From Actinomadura flavalba DSM 45200 (GTDB lineage: Bacteria > Actinomycetota > Actinomycetes > Streptosporangiales > Streptosporangiaceae): DNA of 64,000 bases. The notes beneath the pieces were generated by a model, which did no database searches, was not told the DNA's origin, and saw only the letters and a program-made list of their open reading frames with translations. The translations under genes and the position numbers were made by a program. The DNA lies in assembly GCF_000374305.1 (NCBI RefSeq), contig NZ_KB894095.1, forward strand, positions 186,001-250,000. The letters run 5' to 3'. Below are positions 8,250-15,353 of this stretch, piece after piece; within the stretch, counting starts at the first letter, position 1, and each line of letters opens with the position of its first letter.

Positions 8250-8882
8250 ATGGACGACGCACGTGCCGACGCGCCGGTGCTGGAGGCGGACCTGCTCGGG
8301 GTCCGCACCCGCCGGGGCTGGGTGTTCTCCGAGGTGTCGCTGCGGGCGCACCGCGGGCAGCTCGTCGCGGTCGCGGGGCCGGGCGGCAGCGGCCGCACCT
8401 CGCTGCTGCTGACGCTCGCCGGACGGATGCGCCCGAGCGCGGGCGCGCTCGCCGTCGACGGCGACGACGACCCGGCCGCCGTGCGCCGCCGCGTCGCCGT
8501 CGCCCGCGCGGGCGGCGCCGCCGCGCCCGAACCGTGGCTGCGCGTCCGGCAGCTCGTCGCCGAACGGCTGCGGACGGCGCCGGACGCGTCCCGCGAGACG
8601 TTCGAGGACGCCTGCGAGATCGTCGGCCTGTCCGCCGGCCCGGCGACGGTCGTGGAGTCGCTCCCCGCCGCCGACACCACCCGCCTCGCCCTCGCCCTGG
8701 CCCTGCTGGAGTCCCCCGCCGTCATCGTCCTCGACGACCTGGACTCCGGCGCCGGCCACGCCGCCCGCCAGTCCCTCTGGGACGCCGCCCGCCACGCCGC
8801 CGCCCACGGCCCGGTCATCGTCGCCGCCGCCGCCGATCCGGGCCCCGGCGACGTCCTGGTCACGCTCGGAGACCCGGCGTGA
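8250..8882 (+). CDS. Degenerate ABC-type ATPase partner of the YhgE-like protein
   Basis: 210 residues resembling an ABC ATPase that has lost key parts. The Walker A loop reads GPGGSGRTS, with Arg where the nucleotide-binding Lys should be. The region where an LSGGQ signature is expected reads LPAADTTRLALALALLE. Walker B is VIVLDDL, with Asp rather than Glu as the likely last residue. The protein is shorter than usual (about 230-250). The stop overlaps the GTG of the next gene (GTGA), so the two are made together. It may bind nucleotide weakly or act structurally. Confidence 0.75.
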   Translation: MDDARADAPVLEADLLGVRTRRGWVFSEVSLRAHRGQLVAVAGPGGSGRTSLLLTLAGRMRPSAGALAVDGDDDPAAVRRRVAVARAGGAAAPEPWLRVRQLVAERLRTAPDASRETFEDACEIVGLSAGPATVVESLPAADTTRLALALALLESPAVIVLDDLDSGAGHAARQSLWDAARHAAAHGPVIVAAAADPGPGDVLVTLGDPA

Positions 8883-11527
8883 GGGCGCTGCGGCTGGGCG
8901 TGTACGAGCTTCTGCGGTTCCGGACGCCCTTGCAGCGGGCCGGGCTCGCGTTCCTGCTCGTGGTGCCGTTGATGTACGGCGCGATCTACCTCTGGTCCAA
9001 CTGGGACCCCTACGCCCGGCTCGACCAGGTTCCGGTCGCGGTGGTGAACGAGGACCGGGCCGTGAACGTCGAGGGGCGGACGGTGGACGCCGGGGCGGAC
9101 GTCGTGGCGCAGTTCCGGGCGAACCCGCTGCTCGGCTGGCGGTTCACCGGAGCCGGGGACGCGCGGGACGGGCTCCGCGACGGGCGCTACTACGCCGTCA
9201 TCACGATTCCGTCCGACTTCAGCGCGAAGCTCACCAGCGGCGCGAACGGGACGCCCGAGCAGGCCGCGATGAGCATCCGGCTGGACGACGCGAACAACTA
9301 CCTGGTCGGGGTGATGGCGCGGACCGTCCAGGCGGAGCTGGAGCGGCAGATCGCCGCCGCCGCCGTCGCCGCGTACTTCGAGACGGCCTTCGGTGAGCTG
9401 GCCGAGCTGCGCGGCGGGCTCGGGGACGCCGCGTCCGGCGCGGGCGAGCTGCGCGACGGCCTCGGCGCGGCCAAGCGGGGTTCCGCGAGCCTCGTCGAAG
9501 GGCTCGGCGCGGCCGAGGACGGGTCGGGGCGGCTCGTCACCGGCCTCGACCAGGCCAAGCGGGGCACGGGCGCGCTCGTCACCGGCGCCGAGCAGGCGCA
9601 GACGGGCGTCGGCGCGCTGGCGGACGGGCTCGGCGCGGCGCGGCGCGGGTCCGGCGAGCTAGTCGCGGGACTGGGGCGGGCCGGGCAGGGGTCGTCCGCG
9701 CTGGTCGCGGGCCTCACCGCCGCCGACACCGGCACCGCCGCGCTCGTCACCGGCCTGGATCGGCTCAAAGCGGGCACCGGCGCGCTCGCGCCTGGTGCGG
9801 CCGAGCTGTCGCGCGGGCTGAACCGGCTGTCGGCCGAGGCCGTCCCGCTGGCCGAGCGCGCCTCGGCGGCGCTGCCCGGCCTCGCGGGCACGGCCGCCGC
9901 GGCGGCGAACGACGCCACCGAGCTGACCGGCCTCGCCGCGTCCGTCTCCGCCCGCGTCGCCACGGCGGCGGCCGACGTCGACGCCTGGCTGCGCGACCTC
10001 GCCGCACGGCACCCCGACCTCGCCCGCGGCGCCCCCTATGCCCGCCTCCGCGCCGCCCTCGCCCGCCTCGACGGCACGGTCGCGCAGCGCGTCCGCGAAC
10101 TGGCCGCCGCCCACCCCGCCGCCGAACGCGACCCCGGCCGCGCCGCCGCGCTCGACGCCGCGCAGGCCGCCGACGCCGCCCTGCTCAGCCGGTTGCGGCT
10201 GCTCGCCGCACGGCACCCCGCGCTGAACACCGACCCCGTCTTCGCGGGCGTCCTCGACCTGGCCGACGGCGCGGCCGCCGACACCCGCCGCATCGCGGAC
10301 CTCGCCGCCGGAATCGACGGCCGCACCCGCCGCGTCGCGGCCGACGTCACCGCGTTCCGCGCCCAGGTCCCGGCGCTCCAGGCCCGTCTCGGTGACGCCG
10401 TCACCGGCCTGCGCGCCCTGGACGCGGGTGCCGCGCGGCTCGCCACCGGCGCCCGCCGAGTGGACGACGGCGCCGCCGCCGCGCTCACCGGCGCGACCGC
10501 GCTCCGGAGCGGCGGCACCCGGCTCCTCGACGGCGCCCGGCAACTCGACGCCGGGAACGCGCGGCTGCTGGACGGCGCGCGGAAACTCGACGCGGGCAAC
10601 ACGCGGCTCGCCGACGGCGCCGCCGACCTCGGCGCGGGCTCGGCCCGCCTGCTAGACGGCGCCCGCGCACTCGACTCCGGCAACGCGCGGCTCCTGGACG
10701 GCGCCCGGCAACTCGACGCGGGCAACACGCGGCTCCTCGACGGCGCCCGGACGCTCGACTCGGGCAACGCCAAGCTCCGCGACGGCGCCGCCGAACTCGC
10801 GTCCGGGCTGGACTCGGCCGTCGGCCAGATCCCGTCCCTGGCCACCGACGACCAGGCCGCGACCGCCGAACGGCTCGCCAACCCCGTGCACGTCGCCACG
10901 TCCAACGCGCACCCTGCCGGTCCCTACGGACGCGGCCTCGCCCCGTTCTTCATCGCGATCGCGCTCTGGGTGTTCGGGATCGTCGCCTTCCTGATGCTGC
11001 GTCCCGTCTCGGGGCGGTTGCTGGCGAGCCGCGCCCCCTCGGTCACGGTGGCGTTCGCGGCGTGGCTGCCGGTCGCGTTCCTCGGCGTCTGCGCCGCGCT
11101 GCTGCTGTTCACCGTGCTGACCGCCGGGCTCGGGCTCGACGCCGTCCACACCCTCGGGACGATCGGCGTCATGACGCTCGGCGTGCTGACGTTCAGCTCC
11201 CTCGTCCACCTGCTGCGGCTCGCGTTCGGCGCCGCCGGCGACGCCGTCGCGCTCGTGCTGCTCATGGTGCAGCTCGTGTCGTGCGGCGGCCTGTATCCGG
11301 TGGAGACGCTGCCGCAGCCGTTCCGGTTCGTCCACGACGTCGTGCCCATGACGTACTTCGTCGAGGCGATGCGCGCGATGATCTCCGGCGGGCAGATCCC
11401 GCGCGTGCTGCGCGACGTCGGCGTCCTCGCCGGGTTCCTCACCGCCGCGCTCTGCCTGGTCGTGTTCACCGTCCACCGGCAACGGCAGTGGACCCTCGCC
11501 CGGCTGAAACCGGAACTGGAACTGTGA
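8879..11527 (+). CDS. YhgE/Pip-family membrane protein with two arrays of 14-residue repeats
   Basis: 882 residues. One N-terminal helix (about 19-38) is followed by a large extracytoplasmic region beginning with YhgE/Pip-type motifs (YLWSNWDPY, VPVAVVNEDRA, YYAVITIPSDFS), and about five or six C-terminal helices in the permease-like YhgE tail. The extracellular part carries two blocks of nine 14-residue units: residues ~180-305 (GLxxAxxGxxxLVx) and ~510-635 (GARxLDxGNxRLLD), i.e. doubled LxxG heptads, separated by a helical domain. Members are phage-receptor or type VII-secretion-like envelope proteins and ABC-2-type exporters; the exact role is unknown. It is translationally coupled to the degenerate ATPase. 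Confidence 0.85.
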   Translation: MRALRLGVYELLRFRTPLQRAGLAFLLVVPLMYGAIYLWSNWDPYARLDQVPVAVVNEDRAVNVEGRTVDAGADVVAQFRANPLLGWRFTGAGDARDGLRDGRYYAVITIPSDFSAKLTSGANGTPEQAAMSIRLDDANNYLVGVMARTVQAELERQIAAAAVAAYFETAFGELAELRGGLGDAASGAGELRDGLGAAKRGSASLVEGLGAAEDGSGRLVTGLDQAKRGTGALVTGAEQAQTGVGALADGLGAARRGSGELVAGLGRAGQGSSALVAGLTAADTGTAALVTGLDRLKAGTGALAPGAAELSRGLNRLSAEAVPLAERASAALPGLAGTAAAAANDATELTGLAASVSARVATAAADVDAWLRDLAARHPDLARGAPYARLRAALARLDGTVAQRVRELAAAHPAAERDPGRAAALDAAQAADAALLSRLRLLAARHPALNTDPVFAGVLDLADGAAADTRRIADLAAGIDGRTRRVAADVTAFRAQVPALQARLGDAVTGLRALDAGAARLATGARRVDDGAAAALTGATALRSGGTRLLDGARQLDAGNARLLDGARKLDAGNTRLADGAADLGAGSARLLDGARALDSGNARLLDGARQLDAGNTRLLDGARTLDSGNAKLRDGAAELASGLDSAVGQIPSLATDDQAATAERLANPVHVATSNAHPAGPYGRGLAPFFIAIALWVFGIVAFLMLRPVSGRLLASRAPSVTVAFAAWLPVAFLGVCAALLLFTVLTAGLGLDAVHTLGTIGVMTLGVLTFSSLVHLLRLAFGAAGDAVALVLLMVQLVSCGGLYPVETLPQPFRFVHDVVPMTYFVEAMRAMISGGQIPRVLRDVGVLAGFLTAALCLVVFTVHRQRQWTLARLKPELEL
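9416..9793 (+). repeat. Nine 42-bp units encoding 14-residue repeats, array 1
   Basis: Nine consecutive 14-codon units without insertion or deletion, each starting with Gly and shaped like GLGAAxxGxGxLVx. They correspond to residues about 180-305 of the YhgE-like protein. The DNA is diverged between units more than in the second array. Confidence 0.85.
10406..10783 (+). repeat. Nine 42-bp units encoding 14-residue repeats, array 2
   Basis: Nine consecutive 14-codon units of type GARxLDxGNxRLLD, followed by a partial tenth (GAAELASGL). Neighbouring units are close to identical in DNA between about 10520 and 10780, so this array is probably younger or more homogenised than array 1 and may vary in copy number between strains. 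Confidence 0.85.
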
Positions 11528-11531
11528 CCGC

Positions 11532-12365
11532 TCAGCCCTGCGCGGTGCTGGTCTCCCGGTCGTACTCGACGGGCGGCGGCGTCTGCTGCGGCTCGACCCG
11601 CTCCAGGTAGGAGCGGCCCGCCTCGGGCGGCGTGTCGCCGTACAGCTCCGACACCGTCACCGGCGTGAACCCCTTGCGCTTGAGGCCCGCCACGACCTCC
11701 GGCACCGCCTTCACCGTCGACTCGTGGATGTCGTGGAACAGCACGATGCCGCCCTTGCGCGGCTCCCCCACGCCCGACTTGCGCACCCGCGAGACGTTGC
11801 GGTGCCGCCAGTCGAGCGTGTCGACGCTCCACAGGATCTCCGGCAGCGCGACGGCCTTGGCGACGCGCTTGTCCGTCGCCCCGTACGGCGGGCGGAACAG
11901 CGTCGGCGTCACGCCCGACGCGCGCCTGATCGCGTCCTGCGTCCGCTGGACCTGGCTCTTCACCGCCGACGTGGACAGGTTCGTCAGCATCGGGTGCGAC
12001 CACGAGTGGTTGGCCAGCTCGTGCCCCTCCAGCGCCATCCGGCGGACCGTCTGCGGGAACTCCCCGACGTTCTGGCCGAGCATGAAGAACGTCGCGCGGG
12101 CGCCCGCGCGGCGCAGGTCGTCCAGGAGGCCCTCGGTGTAGGGGCCGGGGCCGTCGTCGAAGGTGAGCGCGACGCACTTCTCCTTCGCGCAGTCGATCCG
12201 GCGCGGCGGAGGCGGCGTCGGGCTCGGCGTCGGCGTGGGGGCCGCCGGGGCCTGGCCCTGGACGGCGCGTGTCTCGGCCGTCCGTTCGGCGCCGCATGAC
12301 GTCGCCGTCAGCGTGCCCGCCAGCACGGCCGCACCGATCCACGCCGTTCCCGTGGTGCCTCGCAT
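11532..12365 (-). CDS. Lipoprotein polysaccharide deacetylase (NodB domain, CE4)
   Basis: About 277 residues. A signal peptide ends in a lipobox-like LTATSC, followed by a Pro/Thr/Ser-rich linker and a CE4 deacetylase domain. Motif 1 is TFDDGPGPYT (catalytic and metal Asp), motif 2 is NHSWSHP (two metal His), motif 3 is RPPYG, motif 4 contains WSVDTLDW and motif 5 LFHDIH. It should deacetylate a cell-wall glycan such as peptidoglycan outside the membrane. ATG 12365 is chosen for its GGGAGG 5 bases upstream; a GTG 30 bases earlier lacks a site. It ends 4 bases from the convergent YhgE-like gene. Confidence 0.9.
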   Translation of the reverse strand: MRGTTGTAWIGAAVLAGTLTATSCGAERTAETRAVQGQAPAAPTPTPSPTPPPPRRIDCAKEKCVALTFDDGPGPYTEGLLDDLRRAGARATFFMLGQNVGEFPQTVRRMALEGHELANHSWSHPMLTNLSTSAVKSQVQRTQDAIRRASGVTPTLFRPPYGATDKRVAKAVALPEILWSVDTLDWRHRNVSRVRKSGVGEPRKGGIVLFHDIHESTVKAVPEVVAGLKRKGFTPVTVSELYGDTPPEAGRSYLERVEPQQTPPPVEYDRETSTAQG

Positions 12366-12508
12366 CGCGCCTCCCCGATCTCGCGTTCGGCGCACGACCC
12401 CCGTCCTGGCACAAGTCCGGCCGTACCCCCTACAAGATCACTTCCCGGTATTCCGGACGTGCGCCCCAAACGGCAGCCCACAGAGGGCAAAACTCCCGGA
12501 AACCGAAC

Positions 12509-12551
12509 GCGCGCCTCCCCGCGCCCGGAGTCCGGGTGCGGGAAGGCGCGC
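12509..12551. terminator. Hairpin terminator downstream of the enoyl-CoA hydratase gene
   Basis: Arms of 20 bases (12509-12528, 12532-12551) pair with two mismatches around a 3-base loop, starting 10 bases past the hydratase stop on the minus strand. A short T-rich stretch (GTTTTG) appears further on. It separates the hydratase from the deacetylase gene. Confidence 0.65.
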
Positions 12552-12561
12552 GTGCCGAGGG

Positions 12562-13431
12562 TCAGCGCAGGGGCCAGTCCGGGACCTGCGGCGGCAGGTC
12601 CTTCGAGACGCTCATCGGGAACTCCGCCGGGCGCTTCTCCAGGAACGACGTGACGCCCTCCGCCGCGTCCGGCGCGGCGCCGAGCGCCGCCATCAGCCGG
12701 GAGTCGGCGGCGTGCGCGTCCCACGGCGACGACGCCGACAGCCCCGACCACATCAGCCGGCGGATCGCCGCGACCGACACCGCCGAGGTGTTGTCGGCGA
12801 TCTCACGCGCCAGCGCGTAAGCGGCGGGCAGCAGCTCGTCCGGCGCGTACACGCGCGACACCAGACCGCCCCGCAGCGCCTCCTGCGCGTCGAACACGCG
12901 GCCCGTCGCCGCCCACTCCATCGCCTGCGCGATCCCCACCAGGCGCGGCAGGAACCACGACGACGCCGCCTCGGTCACGATGCCGCGCCGCGCGAACACG
13001 AAGCCGAACTTGGCCTTCTCGCTCGCCAGCCGCACGTCCATCGGCAGCGTCATCGTCACGCCGACGCCCACCGCCGCGCCGTTGAACGCCCCGATCACCG
13101 GCTTGAGGCAGCGCGCGATGCGCAGCGCGACCGTGCCGCCGCCGTCGCGCGGGGTGCCGTCCTCCAGGACGTCGTCACCGGCGAACATGTCGCGGGTCTT
13201 GTCCTGGTTGAACGTGTCGCCGCCCGCCTGGAGGTCCGCGCCCGCGCAGAACGCCCGCCCGGCGCCCGTCACCACGACGACGCGGACGGCGTCGTCCGCG
13301 TCGATCCGGTCGAAGGCGTCGAGCGTCTCGGCGCGCATCGTCTCGGTGTAGGCGTTCATGCGGTCGGGACGGTTCAGGGTGAGGGTGGCGATCCCGTCCT
13401 GGACGTCGTAGGCGATCTGGGTGTACGGCAT
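12562..13431 (-). CDS. Enoyl-CoA hydratase/isomerase (crotonase family)
   Basis: 289 residues with the crotonase fold. Visible motifs: TLNRPDRMNAYT at the N-terminus, AFCAGADLQAGGD (oxyanion-hole region, about 60-72), CLKPVIGAFNGAAVGVGVTM (second oxyanion-hole Gly), and FARRGIVTEAASSWFLPRLVG, where Glu lies at the position of a catalytic acid. It would act on a 2-enoyl-CoA in fatty-acid or sterol-type breakdown; the exact substrate is not visible. ATG has GGAAGGGG upstream. An inverted repeat TAGAA-N5-TTCTA sits 20 bases before the start and is a likely operator. Confidence 0.88.
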   Translation of the reverse strand: MPYTQIAYDVQDGIATLTLNRPDRMNAYTETMRAETLDAFDRIDADDAVRVVVVTGAGRAFCAGADLQAGGDTFNQDKTRDMFAGDDVLEDGTPRDGGGTVALRIARCLKPVIGAFNGAAVGVGVTMTLPMDVRLASEKAKFGFVFARRGIVTEAASSWFLPRLVGIAQAMEWAATGRVFDAQEALRGGLVSRVYAPDELLPAAYALAREIADNTSAVSVAAIRRLMWSGLSASSPWDAHAADSRLMAALGAAPDAAEGVTSFLEKRPAEFPMSVSKDLPPQVPDWPLR

Positions 13432-13451
13432 GCGGCCCCTTCCGGCGGATT

Positions 13452-13466
13452 TAGAACCTGATTCTA
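13452..13466. promoter_or_regulatory. Inverted repeat TAGAACCTGATTCTA, probable TetR-type operator
   Basis: Perfect 5-base arms (TAGAA and TTCTA) around CCTGA, ending 20 bases upstream of the hydratase ATG and touching the stop codon of the gene before it. It resembles the TAGAAC-GTTCTA-like operators of actinobacterial lipid-catabolism TetR repressors, but the spacing differs from the KstR consensus by one base. Confidence 0.45.
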
Positions 13467-13799
13467 GGTCGCCGCGTCCGGGAACAGCCGCGCGAGGACG
13501 TCGCGGCGCCACGCGTCCGCCGGGACCGGCTCCGGCGGCACCACGGCCAGCGTCCCCTCCTTCTCCGGCACGAGCCGGACCGTCACGCCCTCGCCCAGGT
13601 CGAGCGCCACCGGCAGCACCGGGCCCTGCGCCGCCAGCCGCTGCGCGACCGCGCCCAGCACCCGCGCCCAGCCCTGCCCCAGATACGGCGGCAGGCCCGT
13701 CGTCCGGACCTCCGGCAACCCCCGTTCCGCCAGCCCCCGCGTGCGCAACTCCAGGCCCCCCGGCCGTTCCGCCCCCACGATCCGGACCTCGCCTCGCAC
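13464..13799 (-). CDS. Small protein of unknown function
   Basis: 111 residues, no signal peptide, no membrane segment, no motif that I recognise. The sequence reads as an ordinary soluble alpha/beta protein (VRLVPEKEGTLAVVPPEPVPADAWRRDVLARLFP). The GTG start has GGGAG about 6 bases upstream, which supports it as a real gene. It is probably the first gene of a two-gene unit with the enoyl-CoA hydratase 32 bases downstream, though the operator-like repeat between them suggests separate control. Confidence 0.55.
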   Translation of the reverse strand: MRGEVRIVGAERPGGLELRTRGLAERGLPEVRTTGLPPYLGQGWARVLGAVAQRLAAQGPVLPVALDLGEGVTVRLVPEKEGTLAVVPPEPVPADAWRRDVLARLFPDAAT

Positions 13800-13824
13800 G
13801 TCGCACTCCCTCGATGTCGGCTCC

Positions 13825-13849
13825 CGGAACGTTCCGTGACTCGCGTCAC
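13825..13849. promoter_or_regulatory. Overlapping palindromes in the divergent promoter region, including a Crp-like site
   Basis: CGGAACGTTCCG (13825-13836) is a perfect 12-base palindrome. It shares its last G with GTGACTCGCGTCAC (13836-13849), which fits the Streptomyces Crp motif GTG-N6-GNCAC exactly. Both lie between the start codons of two divergent genes (13799 and 13902). Confidence 0.45.
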
Positions 13850-13901
13850 CCGGGATCGGTGTCTTCCCGCATCATTCCGGTAGTGCCGGTAAATTACGAC
13901 A

Positions 13902-14693
13902 GTGCATTGGGCCGTGACGACGTATGACTCAGCCTTCGGGTATGTCTCCGCGCACGGCGCGCCACTGGTCGATCTCCTCGATCCCCAGCCGGGCGAGAAG
14001 ATCATCGACCTCGGCTGCGGGACCGGCGCGTTCAGCGCCGAGATCGCCGAGCGGGGCGCCGAGGTGCTGGGCATCGACGGCTCCCCCGAGATGATCGCGC
14101 AGGCGACCGCGCTGCACCCCGGGCTGTCCTTCACCGTCGGCGACGCCCACGACTTCACCACCAGCGAGTCGTTCGACGCCGTCGCGTCCAACGCCGCCCT
14201 GCACTGGATGACCCGCGACCCCGACGCCGTCATCGCCCGCGTCCACGAGACCCTGCGCCCCGGCGGCCGGTTCGTCGGCGAACTCGGCGGCGCGGGCAAC
14301 TGCGCCGAGCTGATCGTCGCGATGCAGACGGCGTGGCGCGTCTTCGGGCTCGGCGAACCCGAGCTGCCGTGGTACTTCCCGAGCCCCGCCGAGTACGCGT
14401 CCCGGCTGGAGGCGGCCGGGTTCACCGTCCGGCTGCTGGAGCACGCGGACCGTCCGTCGCGCATGGTCGAGGGGCCGGACGGCGCGGCCGACTGGGTGCG
14501 CGTGTACGCGCCCCGCGCCCTGGCCGACGTGCCGCCCGAACTCGTCGAACCGCTGCTGTCACGGATCAACGACCTCGCCGCTCCCGCCCTGCGCCGGGAA
14601 TCGGGCTGGGTCGCCGACTACGTCCGGCTCCGGTTCGCGGCCGTGCGCAAGCCCGACGGGTCCACGCCCATGCCCGAGGGCCCGAACCTCTGA
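13902..14693 (+). CDS. Class I SAM-dependent methyltransferase
   Basis: 263 residues with a Rossmann methyltransferase fold. Motif I is IIDLGCGTGAFS (about 34-45), motif II EVLGIDGS, followed by SFTVGDAHDF, and the post-II stretch SNAALHWMTRDPDAV resembles trans-aconitate 2-methyltransferase and related small-molecule methyltransferases. LRPGGRFVGELGG forms the usual strand 5 region. Substrate unknown. The start is GTG at 13902; a second GTG 12 bases later cannot be excluded. It is transcribed away from the small unknown gene, with palindromes between them. Confidence 0.85.
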   Translation: MHWAVTTYDSAFGYVSAHGAPLVDLLDPQPGEKIIDLGCGTGAFSAEIAERGAEVLGIDGSPEMIAQATALHPGLSFTVGDAHDFTTSESFDAVASNAALHWMTRDPDAVIARVHETLRPGGRFVGELGGAGNCAELIVAMQTAWRVFGLGEPELPWYFPSPAEYASRLEAAGFTVRLLEHADRPSRMVEGPDGAADWVRVYAPRALADVPPELVEPLLSRINDLAAPALRRESGWVADYVRLRFAAVRKPDGSTPMPEGPNL

Positions 14694-14722
14694 ACCCATC
14701 CCCGGCCGCTTAGGGTTGGGGC

Positions 14723-15337
14723 ATGTTGCGGCTGCACGGAGTCTCGGAACTGCCCGCGCGGACGCTGCGGATCGGCGTCGGGGCCGGGGCGGGGCCGCGC
14801 GCCGTGGTGGTCGCGGACGTGCTGCGGCGGGTCGCCGGGCGGTCCGGGCGGCGCGCGACGCTGTTCGCGACGGGCGACGTCCCGGCGCCTCCGGGCCGGT
14901 GGGACGACTACGGCGTCGCCCCGTTCTCGCGGCTCGACGCCGTCGCGGACGTGACCGTGGGCCCCACCGGCGACCTGCGCGTCACCGAGCCGTCCGGAGT
15001 GTTCCCACCGTCGCCGGGGCTGCGTCTCGCGCTGCTGGAGACGCACTACGCGGCGCCGCTCGACCTGGACGACGCCGTTCTCGCCGCCTCCGCCGACCGT
15101 CTCGCCCGCTGGCGCGCGCTCGTCGCCGACTGGGCCACCGCGCCCGGCCGTCCGCTCGACCGCGCGAGCGTCGCCACCGCCGAACGCGCGCTCGCCGCCG
15201 ACCTGGACGTGCCCTCGGCCCTGCGCGTCCTGGACACCGTCGCCGCGTCGGACCTGCCGCCCGGCGCCCGGCTGGAGACCTGCGTCCACCTCGACCTGCT
15301 CTTCGGCCTCGACCTCGTCGCCGCCATCGGCACCTGA
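14723..15337 (+). CDS. Degenerate cysteinyl-tRNA synthetase-like protein
   Basis: 204 residues. The N-terminus (MLRLHGVSELPARTLRIGV) and the C-terminus (ERALAADLDVPSALRVLDTV, then LDLLFGLDLV) look like the ends of a class I cysteinyl-tRNA synthetase (LRLYDT..., DDLNTPAALAVL, LGLDLL). The catalytic HIGH and KMSKS motifs are absent, and the protein is less than half the usual length of ~460. It therefore cannot charge tRNA by itself. Such shrunken paralogues may be regulatory or take part in peptide-like amidation, but that is only conjecture. The assignment is from pattern memory and moderate. Confidence 0.55.
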   Translation: MLRLHGVSELPARTLRIGVGAGAGPRAVVVADVLRRVAGRSGRRATLFATGDVPAPPGRWDDYGVAPFSRLDAVADVTVGPTGDLRVTEPSGVFPPSPGLRLALLETHYAAPLDLDDAVLAASADRLARWRALVADWATAPGRPLDRASVATAERALAADLDVPSALRVLDTVAASDLPPGARLETCVHLDLLFGLDLVAAIGT

Positions 15338-15353
15338 CCGGCCCGGCGGCGGA

